Source: Balamuthia mandrillaris
Lineage: Eukaryota; Discosea; Longamoebia; Balamuthiidae
Assembly: GCA_031835245.1 (NCBI GenBank)
Contig: JAVKOQ010000133.1
Coordinates: forward strand, 1-64,000
Direction of reading: 5' to 3'
Length of the DNA stretch: 64,000 nt
In this document: positions 21,709-32,162 of the stretch, piece by piece
Layout of the letters: each line of letters starts with the position of its first letter
Position numbering within the stretch: the first letter of the stretch is position 1
Program-made: the position numbers and the translations under genes
The notes under the pieces: model-generated
Database searches by the model: none
The model's input: only the letters and a program-made list of their open reading frames with translations
Told to the model about the DNA's origin: nothing

Positions 21709-24700
21709 AAGAGTACTTTGATGAGTTCCCAGATCAGGGACAACATTGTTTCTTTCTGTTGGCAGGAAATAAAAGCGGTAAAAGAATAAATAAGAACAAG
21801 ACTAACAAGAAATTGGACCAAGCACAAGAATACATACGTCGGCGGCGATAAGATCGTCGATGGAGATGTGATTAAGGCGGCAGCCGATGGCTTTGCCAGA
21901 GTTGAGGCAGAGGTTCCAGTTCTCCACTTTGACAGACTTTTCCACCGCAAATAAGTTAATAGTTCTTTCGTCAATGGCTGCAGATGGTGCCATTTCTGCC
22001 AAAAATTTACTGTAAAGAAAACAACAGAGTAAATGAGCAGCATGAAGCAGAAAGAAGAAGAGCAGGGCAAACGAACCAAAGGATAACACCGTCAGCAAGA
22101 GCGGCAAATGCAGAGTGATCAGCTGCCAAGGGCAATCGTCGCTTGACCTCCGGCAAAGAGGTATCCCTCAAACGCTCATTAATATAGGAAATCCACAACT
22201 GACTCTCTTCCGCAGAGAACGGTGCCTCCACAGCAGAAGACGAGGAAGAAGGAACGCTGCCAACGGTGAAAGCTCGACGTTTCTGTTCAGCTCTGCTGCG
22301 AAGGGCTGCCAGCTCTGCGTCCACAGTGGCTTTTCCATCTCCGCTCGTCGTTATAGAGGTTGAAGAAGCAGCACGTGCTGCCGGTTGGGGTGATCGGTCA
22401 GCTCCTCCAGCTGGCGTGGGACTTTTAGGGCGAACAGTGCCACCTATCATAGACTTGGACTTCTCCCAACGTTCAATGGGGGTGTCGTTGCCAAAACCGG
22501 ACGCATAGTTGCCTTTTGTCTTGAACAGCTGTACAGAAAACGAATGAGCATGATGAGAACACAAGAGAGAATGAGATAAAGAACAAGAAGATAACACGAA
22601 CCTGCTTGAAGTGAGGCTTACAGTAAAACCTGCCTTCAAGGGAGGCATAGGTGCCCACTTTGAGGGTATTGTTACAATGAGCACAGCGGAAGCAAAACTT
22701 GTGGAAGATGATGTCGTCCACTTTGACCATTTCAGTGGCGTACACTCTCTTGCCACAAACGTGACAAGGGTCAGTGGTGGCCTTGCCCATGTTTGGCGAG
22801 CGAGTAGAAGCGGAGGATGAAGCGGATTTCTCAGCAGGAGGACGTCCCACGATGGCCGAACCGGAAACAGTAAAGCCTCTTCGTGGAGCAGGAGAAGGAG
22901 AGGGAGAAAGAGTTGAAGGAGAGGCAGACGGAGAAGTAGGAAGAGTGGGGGCGAGGGAAGGAGAAGAAGCGGCATGCTCGGCTGTGTTTCTAGTTCGCAG
23001 CTTGCCACTAGTAACTGCTGAGGGAAGAGCTTCTGCGGTTGGTTTGGAGGAAGACAGATCCTCCAAAAGCTCTTTGGATGCAACAGAGGTCTGGAGTTGT
23101 AAGCGTCTCTCTTCTGCCATCTTCATGGCCACTTGGAGTGTGTCCGTTGGAGGAGAGGCAGCAGCAGCAGCGGTTGGTGTCGTTGATGCTGGTTCGCTGG
23201 GAGTTGGTGCAGGTGTTTCCTCCTTTCCTTCTTGCTCCGTCTTGTTGCTCATGTCCTCCTTGGAAGACCATTTCTCAAGGAACTTACGGCGCACGGCTTC
23301 CTCCTCCTCTTGTCGCTTTCGGTCAGCCTCGAGGAATGGGTTGGAGACTCTAGGTGTGGTCTTCTTCTCCTCTGGTTGCTGTTGGGCGGTTTGTTGACGT
23401 TCTGCTTCTGCTTCTTCCTCCGCTTGTTTACGTTTCCGTTCGGCTTCTTCCTCTTCTTGTTTCTTTCTTGCTTCCTCCTCGTCTTGCTTCTTTCTTGCTT
23501 CCTCTTCAGCTTTTTTTCTTGCTTCCTCCTCTTCTTCCTTTCTTCTTTTTTCTTCCTCTTCTTCTTTCCTCTTTCTTTCTTCCTCCGCCTTTCTTCGTGC
23601 CTCCTCTTCTTCAGCAGCCTTCCTTGCGTTTTCTTCCTCCTCTTCTTTTCTTCTTCTTTCCTCCTCCTCTTCTTTCCTCTTTCTTTCTTCCTCTTCTGCC
23701 TTTCTTCGGGCTTCCTCTTCTTCAGCAGCCTTCCTTACTCGTTCTTCTTCCTCTTCTTTTCTTCTTTCCTCCTCCTCCTCCTCTTCTTTCCTCTTTCTTT
23801 CTTCCTCTTCTGCCTTTCTCCTTGCTTCCTCTTCTTCAGCAGCCTTCCTTGCGTTTTCTTCTTCCTCTTCTTTTCTTCTTCTTTCCTCCTCCTCTTCTTT
23901 CCTCTTTCTTTCTTCCTCCTCAGCCTTTCTTCGTGCCTCCTCTTCTTCAGCGGCCTTCCTTGCTTTTTCTTGTTCCTCTTCCTCTATTCTCCTTCTTTCT
24001 TCTTCCTCCTCTCGTTGTTTTCTTTCTTTCTCTTCGGCAAGTCTTCGTTCCTCCTCTTCTTTCTTAACCCTTTCCTCTTCTTCTTGCTTCTTTCTTTCGG
24101 CTTCCTCTTCCTCCTCTCTTCTCTTCCTTTCCTCCTCTTCTTTTCTCTTTCGTTCTTCCTCTTCGGCTTGTTTGCGTTCCTCCTCTTCTCTCTTCCTTGT
24201 TTCTTCTGCTTCTATTCTCTTTCTTTCAGCCTCCGCTTCAGCTTCTTTTCTTATTTTTTCCTCTTCTTCTTGCTTCTTTCTTGCTTCCTCTTCTTCAGCC
24301 ATTCTTCTTTTCTCATCTTCTTCTCTTTCCTTCTCTTCCGCGACTCTACGCTCCTCCTCTTCTTTCTCAAGCCTTGCTCTTTCCTCTTCCTCTTTCTGTC
24401 TACGTTCCTGTTCTTCTGTTCTTCGTCTCTCTTCCTCTTCTTCCGCTTCTCTGCGTTTCGTTTCTTCTTCCTCTTCATTTCTCTTCCTTTCTTCCTCTTC
24501 GTTCGCTTTCTGTTCTCTCTCCCTTCTTCTTTGCTCTTCCTCCTCTTCTTCGCTCCGTTCCTTCTCTTTTGCTTCTTCTTTTTGCTCTCCTTTCTCTTCG
24601 TCTCCGACTTTCGGCAGTTGCTCTTGCGAGCCTCCTCCCTCCTGTCTCTTCCTCAGTTTCTCCTCATAGAGACGACGCATGGCCTCCTCCTCTTCTTGTC

Positions 24701-25115
24701 GCTTCTTGTCAGCCTCCAAGAACGGGTTGAAGGGCTTCTTGTTCTTTCCAACTTCCTGTTTGACCTCCTCGATCTCCTTCAGCTTTTCCAGCCTCAACCT
24801 CTCGATGCGTTCCTTCTCCTCCAACTCGAACTGGATCTGTCGCTCTTTTTCCAGTCGTTGTGCCTCTTTTCGCTCGGCTTCTTCCTGTTGTTCCTTTCGG
24901 CGTTGTTGCTCGCTCTCGCTCTCCTCCCTTTCTTTGGCGGCGGAGTGGTCGTCTTCGGGCAGCGGGTCTAGCCCGAGTTGCTTCCGCTTCTCCATCTCCT
25001 CGCGCTTGCGAAGCCTTTCCTCCATTTGTCGGCGAAAGGCCTCCTCCTCTTCCTGCTTCTTCTTGTCCATCTGCAGGAACGGGTTGTTCACTCTGTTCGC
25101 CATGTTGTTGTACAC
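21112..25115 (-). CDS. Coiled-coil, LIM and tandem calponin-homology (fimbrin-like) protein
   Basis: The first exon (25115-22602) encodes about 600 residues of Glu/Lys/Arg-rich coiled coil. Three repeats of NPFLxxDxKxQEEEEAxRR lie at about residues 11, 130 and 592. A LIM domain follows (CHVC, HKFC, FRCAHC, YCKPH). Later exons encode a CH domain of fimbrin/plastin type (SQLWISYINERLRD; NLCLNSGKAIGCRLNHIS; SLIWELIK) and a second CH domain (PEQILLRWLNLCLEQGG; SKAYTVLLHHLAP; SFLAHLF). One CH pair forms an actin-binding domain, so this is probably a cortical actin cross-linker or adaptor. Met at 25103 is an alternative start. An intron carries (GA)n at about 21657-21704. Confidence 0.88.
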
Positions 25116-25846
25116 TTTATTTTTATTATTATTATTTGTTTATTTTTTTTCTTTCTAAACTCTAATTTTTTGTTTGTAATTTAAAAAAAGGGGATCAGTT
25201 TTTTTTTTTTTTTTTTTTGTGAAGACGACGCGGAAAGAGAACAAACAAAAAAAAAAGGGGGGGACAATACCTTTCTTCAAGACCAAAGACTTGGAGCCAA
25301 GAGGGTAACGGTTGTGGTTATTGCGGCTTCTCTCTCTTTTATTTTCGCTTTCTTTCTCGTCAAATGATTTAGTTTTATTATTATTTCTTAAATTACATTG
25401 GACGAGGGGTCGTTGTAACGGACGGGAAGATTGCTCCAATCGTAAATCAGAAACGCCTCATGAATGACGTCACTGTTCCAATAGGAATTCAAAAAACATC
25501 TTTTGCCCCCGAAAGAGGAAAAGAAGCGGAGGACCGCCGTACGGAAGAGCGGATGATGTTTCGGCTACGGCCACGCGAATGCAAGCTCTCTTTCGCGGCA
25601 TGAGCCCCTGCTCTTTTGCTTTTTTGTCTTAGCTTGCCCTCCACTCTCTCCACTGGTCGCCAATAAGATAAAATGGTTGTTTCGTCCGGCTTTCATGGCG
25701 CCATGATCGGCAGAACGACATGCGGCAAGAAAGAGGGGTTAGATAAGCGAAAAGAAACAGAGAAAGAACTAGAAAAAAAAAAGAAAGAAATGAGGAAGCA
25801 GGAGAAGAGAGAAACAGAAAAAGAGGAGAGGAACCAAAAAGAAAAA
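25116..25846. other. Intergenic region between the LIM/CH gene and the RNA cluster
   Basis: No gene supported. The first 150 bases are A/T homopolymer-rich, and the region is probably the LIM/CH promoter. Near 25690 is a short palindromic ATGGCGCCAT. Confidence 0.4.
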
Positions 25847-25964
25847 GGATACAGCACGATGGATTCCCGGGTGGTCACCCACCCCAGTACTAACATCGCC
25901 TGGCGGAGCTTAACTTCGCTGATCGGACGGGAAGCGGTGCTTTCTCCGCAGTATGGCCGTATCC
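25847..25964 (-). rRNA. 5S ribosomal RNA
   Basis: Read on the minus strand the gene starts GGATACGGCCATACTGCGG and ends CGTGCTGTATCC. The two ends pair. It contains the 5S internal control region (GAAGTTAAGC; GTAGTACTGGGGTGG-type box) and is followed by a T-run terminator. It is identical to the plus-strand copy at 26933. From memory it is very close to the Acanthamoeba 5S sequence. Confidence 0.97.
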
Positions 25965-26010
25965 GATGTTATCCTCTCTTTCTCTATGTATCGTCTGTAA
26001 CGCTTAAGTT

Positions 26011-26049
26011 AGAACGTGTTCTCTCCTTAACGTGTTTTAAGTGCTCATC
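26011..26049 (+). repeat. 39-base direct repeat, copy 1
   Basis: AGAACGTGTTCTCTCC... to ...AGTGCTCATC is identical to 26852-26890 and in the same orientation. It lies 46 bases upstream of the minus-strand 5S start. See the findings for the surrounding inverted element. Confidence 0.9.
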
Positions 26050-26239
26050 TCTCTCTCTCATTTGTGTATGTCCATTCGTGCTGTTTAGCAACATCAAAGG
26101 CATTGAAGGTCCTGTCCACCTACAAGTAGATGGAGGGTCGATCAGTGCTCCCCCCATTTCCGCCATTCTACCCAGAAGCTGAGCATCAGAAGTAGCCGGC
26201 GACCATGTTACTTATTCTTTGTCGTTTGATGGGCTGAAA

Positions 26240-26466
26240 GGTGGACCGTTGCAACAAACTCTGCAGGTGTGCTATGCAGAGCCGATCCGAGGTATGAGGC
26301 CGGTTCAGCCGGCAAGCCAGCGAACCAAAAGCACCTCACCCCTTCCCCCAAGGAGAAAAATAAGTTTTAATCATAAGAGACAGTCTTGGAGGAGGACTGT
26401 CATCCAGGGATTAAGCTAGATAGAACAGATACTACACTTGATCGGAGCCGATGTCCGAGAAGATGG
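26240..26466 (-). ncRNA. U2 spliceosomal snRNA
   Basis: On the minus strand the 5' part reads CATCTTCTCGG...ATCAAGTGTAGTATCTGTTCT, the hallmark of U2: stem I, then the GTAGTA branch-point-recognition sequence at 26430-26435. Stem II (GACAGTC...GACTGTC) follows, then an Sm-type site (TATTTTTC, about 26353-26362) and 3' hairpins (GGTTCGCTGGC/GCCGGCTGAACC and CTCTGCA/TGCAGAG). The 5' end is set near 26465. The 3' end is approximate. Confidence 0.93.
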
Positions 26467-26851
26467 TTTCTGGCTTTGCTGCGTCGGGCTCTCTTGTTAC
26501 CATCCCTTTGAGCTTTCAGTTATGGGCGAGGAAAGGGTCTGGAATTTGGTTGGTGTGATGTCATTCTTCTAATCACGTCGCCATGAAAGCCGCGCTAGCC
26601 TTGCGGATTGGAGCGGTGGTGGGAGAGTAAAGCGAAGCAGTCGACAGAAATTGCCACCAGCTAAAATAGCAGAGAAGGCAAAGTGTTGTCCTTTTTTTTC
26701 CCCACCAAATTTTGCTGCGTGGCGCCGCTTTAGCGGGGAGAGTGGAATGTACCGCATAGATAGAAAGGAGAGAGAGAGAGTGAGTGAGTGAGTAAGTGAG
26801 ACATGTTTAATGGTTCACCTTCGAAGATGATAAGACATACACAAATGTGAG

Positions 26852-26890
26852 AGAACGTGTTCTCTCCTTAACGTGTTTTAAGTGCTCATC
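26852..26890 (+). repeat. 39-base direct repeat, copy 2
   Basis: Identical to 26011-26049. It lies 42 bases upstream of the plus-strand 5S gene. Confidence 0.9.
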
Positions 26891-26895
26891 ACTCC

Positions 26896-26911
26896 GGATA
26901 CGGCCATACTG
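26896..26911 (+). pseudogene. Truncated 5S rRNA 5' end
   Basis: Sixteen bases, GGATACGGCCATACTG, identical to the first 16 bases of the complete 5S gene that begins 37 bases downstream. The sequence then diverges. It looks like a scar of a 5S duplication or insertion. Confidence 0.8.
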
Positions 26912-26932
26912 TAAGAAAGTTAATACACAGTT

Positions 26933-27051
26933 GGATACGGCCATACTGCGGAGAAAGCACCGCTTCCCGTCCGATCAGCGAAGTTAAGCTCCGCCAGGCG
27001 ATGTTAGTACTGGGGTGGGTGACCACCCGGGAATCCATCGTGCTGTATCCT
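26933..27051 (+). rRNA. 5S ribosomal RNA
   Basis: The second complete 5S gene, in inverted orientation to 25847-25964. It begins GGATACGG, ends CTGTATCCT and is followed by TTTTTCTTTTT. The 3' flank (TTTTTCTTTTTGGTTCCTCT) is shared with the other copy, so the duplication extends beyond the RNA. Confidence 0.97.
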
Positions 27052-27174
27052 TTTTCTTTTTGGTTCCTCTGTTTCTGTTTGTTACGCACACTGTCCGTCC
27101 CACTGGTTGTTGTTCTTGCTTTTTCTCATTTGAGGTCTTAGAAAAGTGTGGGCCATCAAAGATGGAACTTCTCT

Positions 27175-27746
27175 TTATTTTTGCTCCTCCTCCTCTTTAG
27201 ACTTGTACGCTAACGCTGCCGCATGTTCTTCCCAATTCTGCCCGTCAAACGGGACCACCTTCATCGACCTGATCGTTCCTGCTCGCAAGAAGAGGGCGTC
27301 AACAAAAAAGAAAGACCAGAAAGGCAAGTGGGAGGCGTTACCAGGGTCGACGCAACGAAGGTTGATGGAAAAGCCGTCGGGGTTCGAGCGGGGCACGTAG
27401 AAGGAGGCGATGCCGCAGGTGGAGCAAAAGTGGTGCTGGGCGGTGTGCGTGCCGAACGTGTAGGTGGAGAGCGCCGCCCTGCTGCCCTCCTCCAACGTGA
27501 AGCGGGAGGCAGGAACGATCAGCTCTATGAATCCCTTTTTAGAGCCTTTTTCAACCACACACACAAAGGTTAGAGTCAAGTCCCACGTAAGGAAGAGAAG
27601 AGAAGAGTACAGATGGAACAGTTGCACTCCTCGGCTTCGATCTCCGCTGGGGCGAGGAAGGAGAACCTCACTTTGCCGCAGTGGCAACCTCCCGTGTGTC
27701 TCTGCAGCTCCTTCTTGTTTGCTCCTTCCTCCGGGCTGCTGGACAT
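27175..27746 (-). CDS. GFA/CENP-V-fold zinc protein
   Basis: Three exons, about 27746-27611, 27555-27339 and 27280-27175. Motifs: GGCHCGKVRFSF, CNCSIC (its last codon crosses an intron), HHFCSTCGI and a C-terminal VPFDGQNWE. This is the Mss4-like fold of glutathione-dependent formaldehyde-activating enzyme and CENP-V homologues, binding zinc through the CxC and CxxC pairs. About 150 residues, the usual size. The substrate is unknown; many members are not formaldehyde enzymes. It lies 136 bases downstream of the TMTC-like gene on the same strand. Confidence 0.85.
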
Positions 27747-27882
27747 TCTCGCTTCTTTCCTTTTTCTTGAAGAAAAAACAATAAAGCAAACGAAAAAGAA
27801 GAAGAGAAGGAAGAAGATAGAAGAGGAGGAGGAAAGCAGAGGAAGGAAAAAGCAGTTTTTATTTGTTTGTTGTTCTGTTTGG

Positions 27883-28263
27883 TTATGCAACTATGTGCGC
27901 AAAGAAACGGAACTTTGGGACGGCTTTAGGGTCTTGCTCCCTCCTTATAACCTCCGCTAGGTTCGACTCATAGTTCTGCAGCGCATCGGCGAGGCTCTTC
28001 TTGCCCGGTTTGCCCTGCAGCTCCTTCTTCACCAGCTCGATGGCCTTCTCGGCGAGCATCCGCTTGGCGGGGGTCGGCTTGTTGGCGAGGGAGAGGGTCA
28101 TGGCCATGGCGTTCCAGGCCCAGTGGGCGTTGGGGTTCTGCTTGGTGGCCTTCTCCAGCCAGCCAAAGGCCTGGCCTATCTTGCCTTGTTCGATGTAGAG
28201 ACAAGCTGTGGTTGTGGTTGTTGTGGTGAGACAGAGAGAGCGAGAGAGAGTGAGAGTGAGAGT

Positions 28264-28298
<35 letters not shown>

Positions 28299-30623
28299 CA
28301 GAGAGAGAGAGAGCAGAGAGCAGAGAACTACCAAGATTGTACTCAGAGACGCCAGCATACTGAGGCTCCTGCCTCGGCAACCCGGCCGCAAAAGTAAGCA
28401 CCCGCTCAGCAATCTGCGTCTTGTTACTCTTCCAATAGGCCACACCCGCATCGTGGTAGGCGCTGGCATGCCAGACCTGGGGTTTCTTGTCAAGGATGGC
28501 CTTCAGGTAGGTCAAGGCCTTGGCGTAGTCCCCTCGCTTGGTCCAGATCTTGCCCAGGCGGCCCAGTGCCAGGTCATAGCCTGCATCCACCGCCACCGCC
28601 CTCTCATAGTAGCTCTGGGCCTGCTGCTCCCTGCCAGCGGTCTCCAGGCTGGCGCCATAGTTGAAGAGGGCCTTGCCGCTGCGTGGGCAGACCTCCACGG
28701 CGGTGCGGAAGAGCGCGTCCTGGGTGCCCCAGTCGGGATTGCGCAGCCAGGTGCGCAGGCCCATGAGGCAGAGCAGCAAGAGAACGAGCGTCAAGTAGAG
28801 AGTGCGTCGGAAGTTGAAGGTGTGGTTGCTTTGGTTTGATGGGGAGGATTGTTTCTTGTTTTTCTTTCTGTATGATGAAGAAGTTGGCGATGAGGGAAAG
28901 GAAGAAGAAGAGGAGGACACAGAAGAAAAGTCATCTTCCGGAAGAATTCGAGAGAGCAACCAGCTCAACAGGAGGCAATGACCGGTAGAAGGCAGGTACA
29001 GCACTCGCTCAGCAAGTACCGTACCTGGGGAGAAGAACAGCTGCGAGGCCGGCAGGAACGGCAGCAAGAACCAGGCAAAGCTCAGGATAAGAGCCTTGTG
29101 CCACCGCTTGGAACAGAGGGCACCTACGAGGAAACCTGCAATGGAGAACCAGAGTAACGGGATGAGCAGCACACGAGGCTCCTCTGATGGATTCAAGCTT
29201 CGAAGGAGAGGAATACAGTCATAAGAGTAGTCCGCAGAGAGATAGTAGGGAAAGAGCAGCACCCAAACGTAGCGAAAGTGAAGGTGGAAAGTAGAGAGCC
29301 AGCGAGTCAAGCCTGCCTCAAAGGCGATGGGGTTGTGGTGTTTCTGCATTTCGAGGCCCGCCAGACCACCCACAAAGATGGAGCGATGAATCAAGTAGAC
29401 GAGCACAACGGAGAAGGAAAGCAGGAAGCGTCGCCAAAACTGCTTCCACAGGATGAGCTCTTGTTCCTGGTCTTGCTTTACTTGCTTCGTTTGTTTCTTA
29501 GTTCTAAATATAGCAGAAAGCCACGGAGAAGAAAGCATTGTGGAAGGAAGAATGGCCGAAAGGAAGCTGGCAAGAAGGAAGCGAAAACGAAGTGGAAGGA
29601 CAACGCTCTGCCAGGCGTCAAGGTTGTAGAGAAGGTCCCATCCGATGCACACTCCCGCCACCGTCACTCCGATCTCCTTTGAGAAACAGGAAAGGAAGAA
29701 GCAAACAGTCCAGGGAACGAACCACAACATGGTTCTTGCGCCAAACTCGGTTGTCCCTTTGGGCGAGGGACTATCCAAAGAAGATCCCTTAGGGGTGGCC
29801 GCTTTGAAGTAGCTCAAGAAGCAGAGAAAGTAAAAGACGGTATAGAGAGCTTCCGCTCTGCCAACGATGCTATCAATGCCGTCAGTATGAATGGGATGAA
29901 CGGCAAACAGTGCAGCCGAGACGAAGGCAGAGAGCTTACAGCCGTGCAACACGATGAGACTGACGTAGTAGAAGAGGTAGCAGGCAAAGGCATGTCCTAC
30001 CACGTTGACGAGATGGTAGCCAAAGGTTTCGAGGCCGTGCAGCCAATAGTTGAGACGAAATGAGAGCACTGTTATTGGACGATATGACTGTTTGTTGTTG
30101 GTGTTGTTTTTGAAAAAGAAAATGAGTTCTAAAGAAAAGAACCTAAACGGAAGGAGCCATTGGTCGAATTGAAAGAAAAGTGAAGGCTGACCTTGTTAGT
30201 CCAGACGCCAGGTGTGTTGATAGGATTCCCCCAAAAGTCGTGGCCCCACAGGTCTTGCCAAGGTGTCTCCGGTCGAAGGTCCATGTTATCCCTGATTGCT
30301 GCTCTGTCATCAAAGACCAGCTCTCCGTTCAAGTTGTTGACGAAGATGACGAAGCCGAGTAAGGCCACTATCACGGCCAGTGGCACTGCCAGAGCACCCC
30401 TAGGCTCATCAAAGATAAACCCAAAAATGCTCCTTGCTTCTTCCGTAGTGTCATCTTTCTTAACAGGCGCTCCTTTGACTGACTTTTCCAGCTCTCCAGT
30501 TCGTTTTGGGGTGCAGTCTTCTGCCGACGCAGCGGAGGAGGATGCAAGTTTAGTGGCTTCTTGCCCAGGCTCTCCTGTTTCCTTCTTCAGTTCCACCGCC
30601 ACAGACTTTTTCTTCTTTCCCAT
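27883..30623 (-). CDS. TMTC-type protein O-mannosyltransferase with TPR repeats
   Basis: Three exons, about 30623-30190, 30080-28332 and 28205-27883. The first has a Lys-rich cytosolic N-terminus, a membrane helix (LAVPLAVIVALLGFVIFV) and FDDRAAIRDN...FWGNPI. The next begins SYRPITVLSFRLNYW, has HTDGIDSIVGRAE and about eight membrane segments, then TPR repeats (ALFNYGASLETAGREQQAQ; YYERAVAVDAGYDLALGRL). This is the GT-C plus TPR architecture of animal TMTC1-4, ER enzymes that O-mannosylate cadherins. Met at 30713 is an alternative start. The intron near 28206-28331 carries a (GA)n run. The acceptor in an amoeba is unknown. Confidence 0.88.
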
Positions 30624-30823
30624 TTGTTTGACTCTCTGCGCTCTGCCTGCGTTCCTTCCCAGTCCTGTTTCCCCCCTTTGTGGCCTTCCTTCTTCGTCGA
30701 AAAGGCACAACAAAAAAAATAACCTTTTGGCGAATTAAAATAAAGGTTAAAACCATTCGTGTCGTCACGAAAAATTTCACGTCGACGCGAAAAGTTTAAC
30801 AAGCGAAAAGAAAGCAAGGAGAG

Positions 30824-31665
30824 ATGAGCAGTGATAGCGTGCCAACTACAGAACAAGCGCGAGCCAAAGCCTGCCAGGCGGAGCCTGGCGCTGTCTGCAA
30901 GGACTTTGCCAACTGTCCCACTTGTTCCTCAAAGGTGGGCGGGCTGACCATCCAATTCTTCCAGGGCCAGTTCAAAGAGATGCTCGCCAAGCAGCACGGC
31001 GAGGCGCAGGTCTGCCGCGCCGTTCCCTGCGACCATTGCTGCACTGGGGACCAGAAAAATAACAGCAGTAGCGCAGCTAATACTTGGGAGGGTGTCCGCT
31101 GTCCTGCTTGTCAGAGCCCCAACGGCAAGGCTTGCACTGGTATTCTGTGCCTAGAAATCTGTCAGCACCACACCCGCCGTCGCTGCTGCAGCGAGGAAGG
31201 TCGCGGCCTCGCCACCAAGACCCCTCTCCACCGTTGTGGCTGCAAGATGCACGTGAAGCCCCATCTGTTGTGCTCCCGTGAGTGCATGAGCCGGTCCCCT
31301 CTGTTTGGGGAGCTGGAGCCACCCTCCCAGCTGCGGAAGGAAGGGTCGGTGTCGGTGGGTCCGCAAGGGCCTGTCGTGGCGGTGCGTCAGTACTTTGCCG
31401 AGACTCCTTCGGACGCTGGCGATGATGACAGCAGCTCGGAAGAGTACGCCACCTCCTTCTCTTCTCCTTCTTCTCTCCTTTTGTTTGTTTTTTTAAAATC
31501 TTTTTTTCCTGCAGAAAGCAATGCGCGGTGTGCGGCCGCAGTAACGCAACAAAGCTGTGCTCTCGCTGCAAGGCCGTTCGCTACTGTGGTAGGGATTGTC
31601 AGCTGTCGCACTGGCAGGGAGGTCATCGCCAGGAATGTGCTCCTCCTCCCAAACAATCCTCCTAA
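30824..31665 (+). CDS. Cys-rich protein with C-terminal MYND zinc finger
   Basis: Two exons, about 30824-31444 and 31516-31665, joined at GAAGA/AAAGCAA. The N-terminal part has many Cys pairs (CPTC, CDHCC, CPAC, CGC). The second exon is a MYND finger (CAVCGRSNATKLCSRC...YCGRDCQLSHW...HRQEC) ending PPPKQSS. MYND fingers mediate protein-protein contacts. Apart from it the family is not recognised. A GTCGAC site lies at 30781-30786, 38 bases before the start. Confidence 0.8.
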
Positions 31666-32162
31666 CCCACCCAACTTTTTGTATGTATCCTCTGCCATCA
31701 TCATCATCAAACAAAACAATCAAACAGAAACAGCCCAAAGGGGTGTAAAAAAGGAGTTTGTTTTGAGTACTGGACAATTCGGGTCATAGCATCAATTCTC
31801 ATAAAGGATGCATTTGTATGGGAAAAGGAAGGCCAACTGGCACTTGGTTAGGGTACCGCCGTGCGTCAATGTTGCAGTTGGAATCCAGTTTCAGAAATTC
31901 ATGAGGGAAGGAGGAGGAGGGTAACATCAACCCAAGGACGTACCCACATCAAGGTATCTAATAGCTCAGCAAGCACATGGTTTGGTTCAACAACGCGCCT
32001 TGGAACAAGGCAAAAAACGTCCAGTCTGAAAAATCAAACGAAGAAAAACCAAAAAAAACCCAAAAAAAAAACCAAAAAAAACAACACAAACCAAAACAAA
32101 GACAACAAAACGAAGATCAACAACTAGCATGCTATGAGAGGGAAGATAACGAGGGCTGTTCC
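31666..32162. other. Convergent intergenic region
   Basis: Between the 3' ends of the MYND gene (+) and the coiled-coil gene (-). It contains an A-rich AAAACC-type low-complexity stretch at about 32040-32110. No gene is seen. Confidence 0.4.

Noticed and set aside
22774-25165. Long plus-strand ORFs opposite the LIM/CH gene
   Set aside because: They are antisense shadows of a Glu/Lys-rich coiled coil; the minus-strand frame has the LIM and CH motifs.
26011-26890. CRISPR-like repeats
   Set aside because: Only two copies 800 bases apart, in a eukaryotic 5S/U2 cluster.
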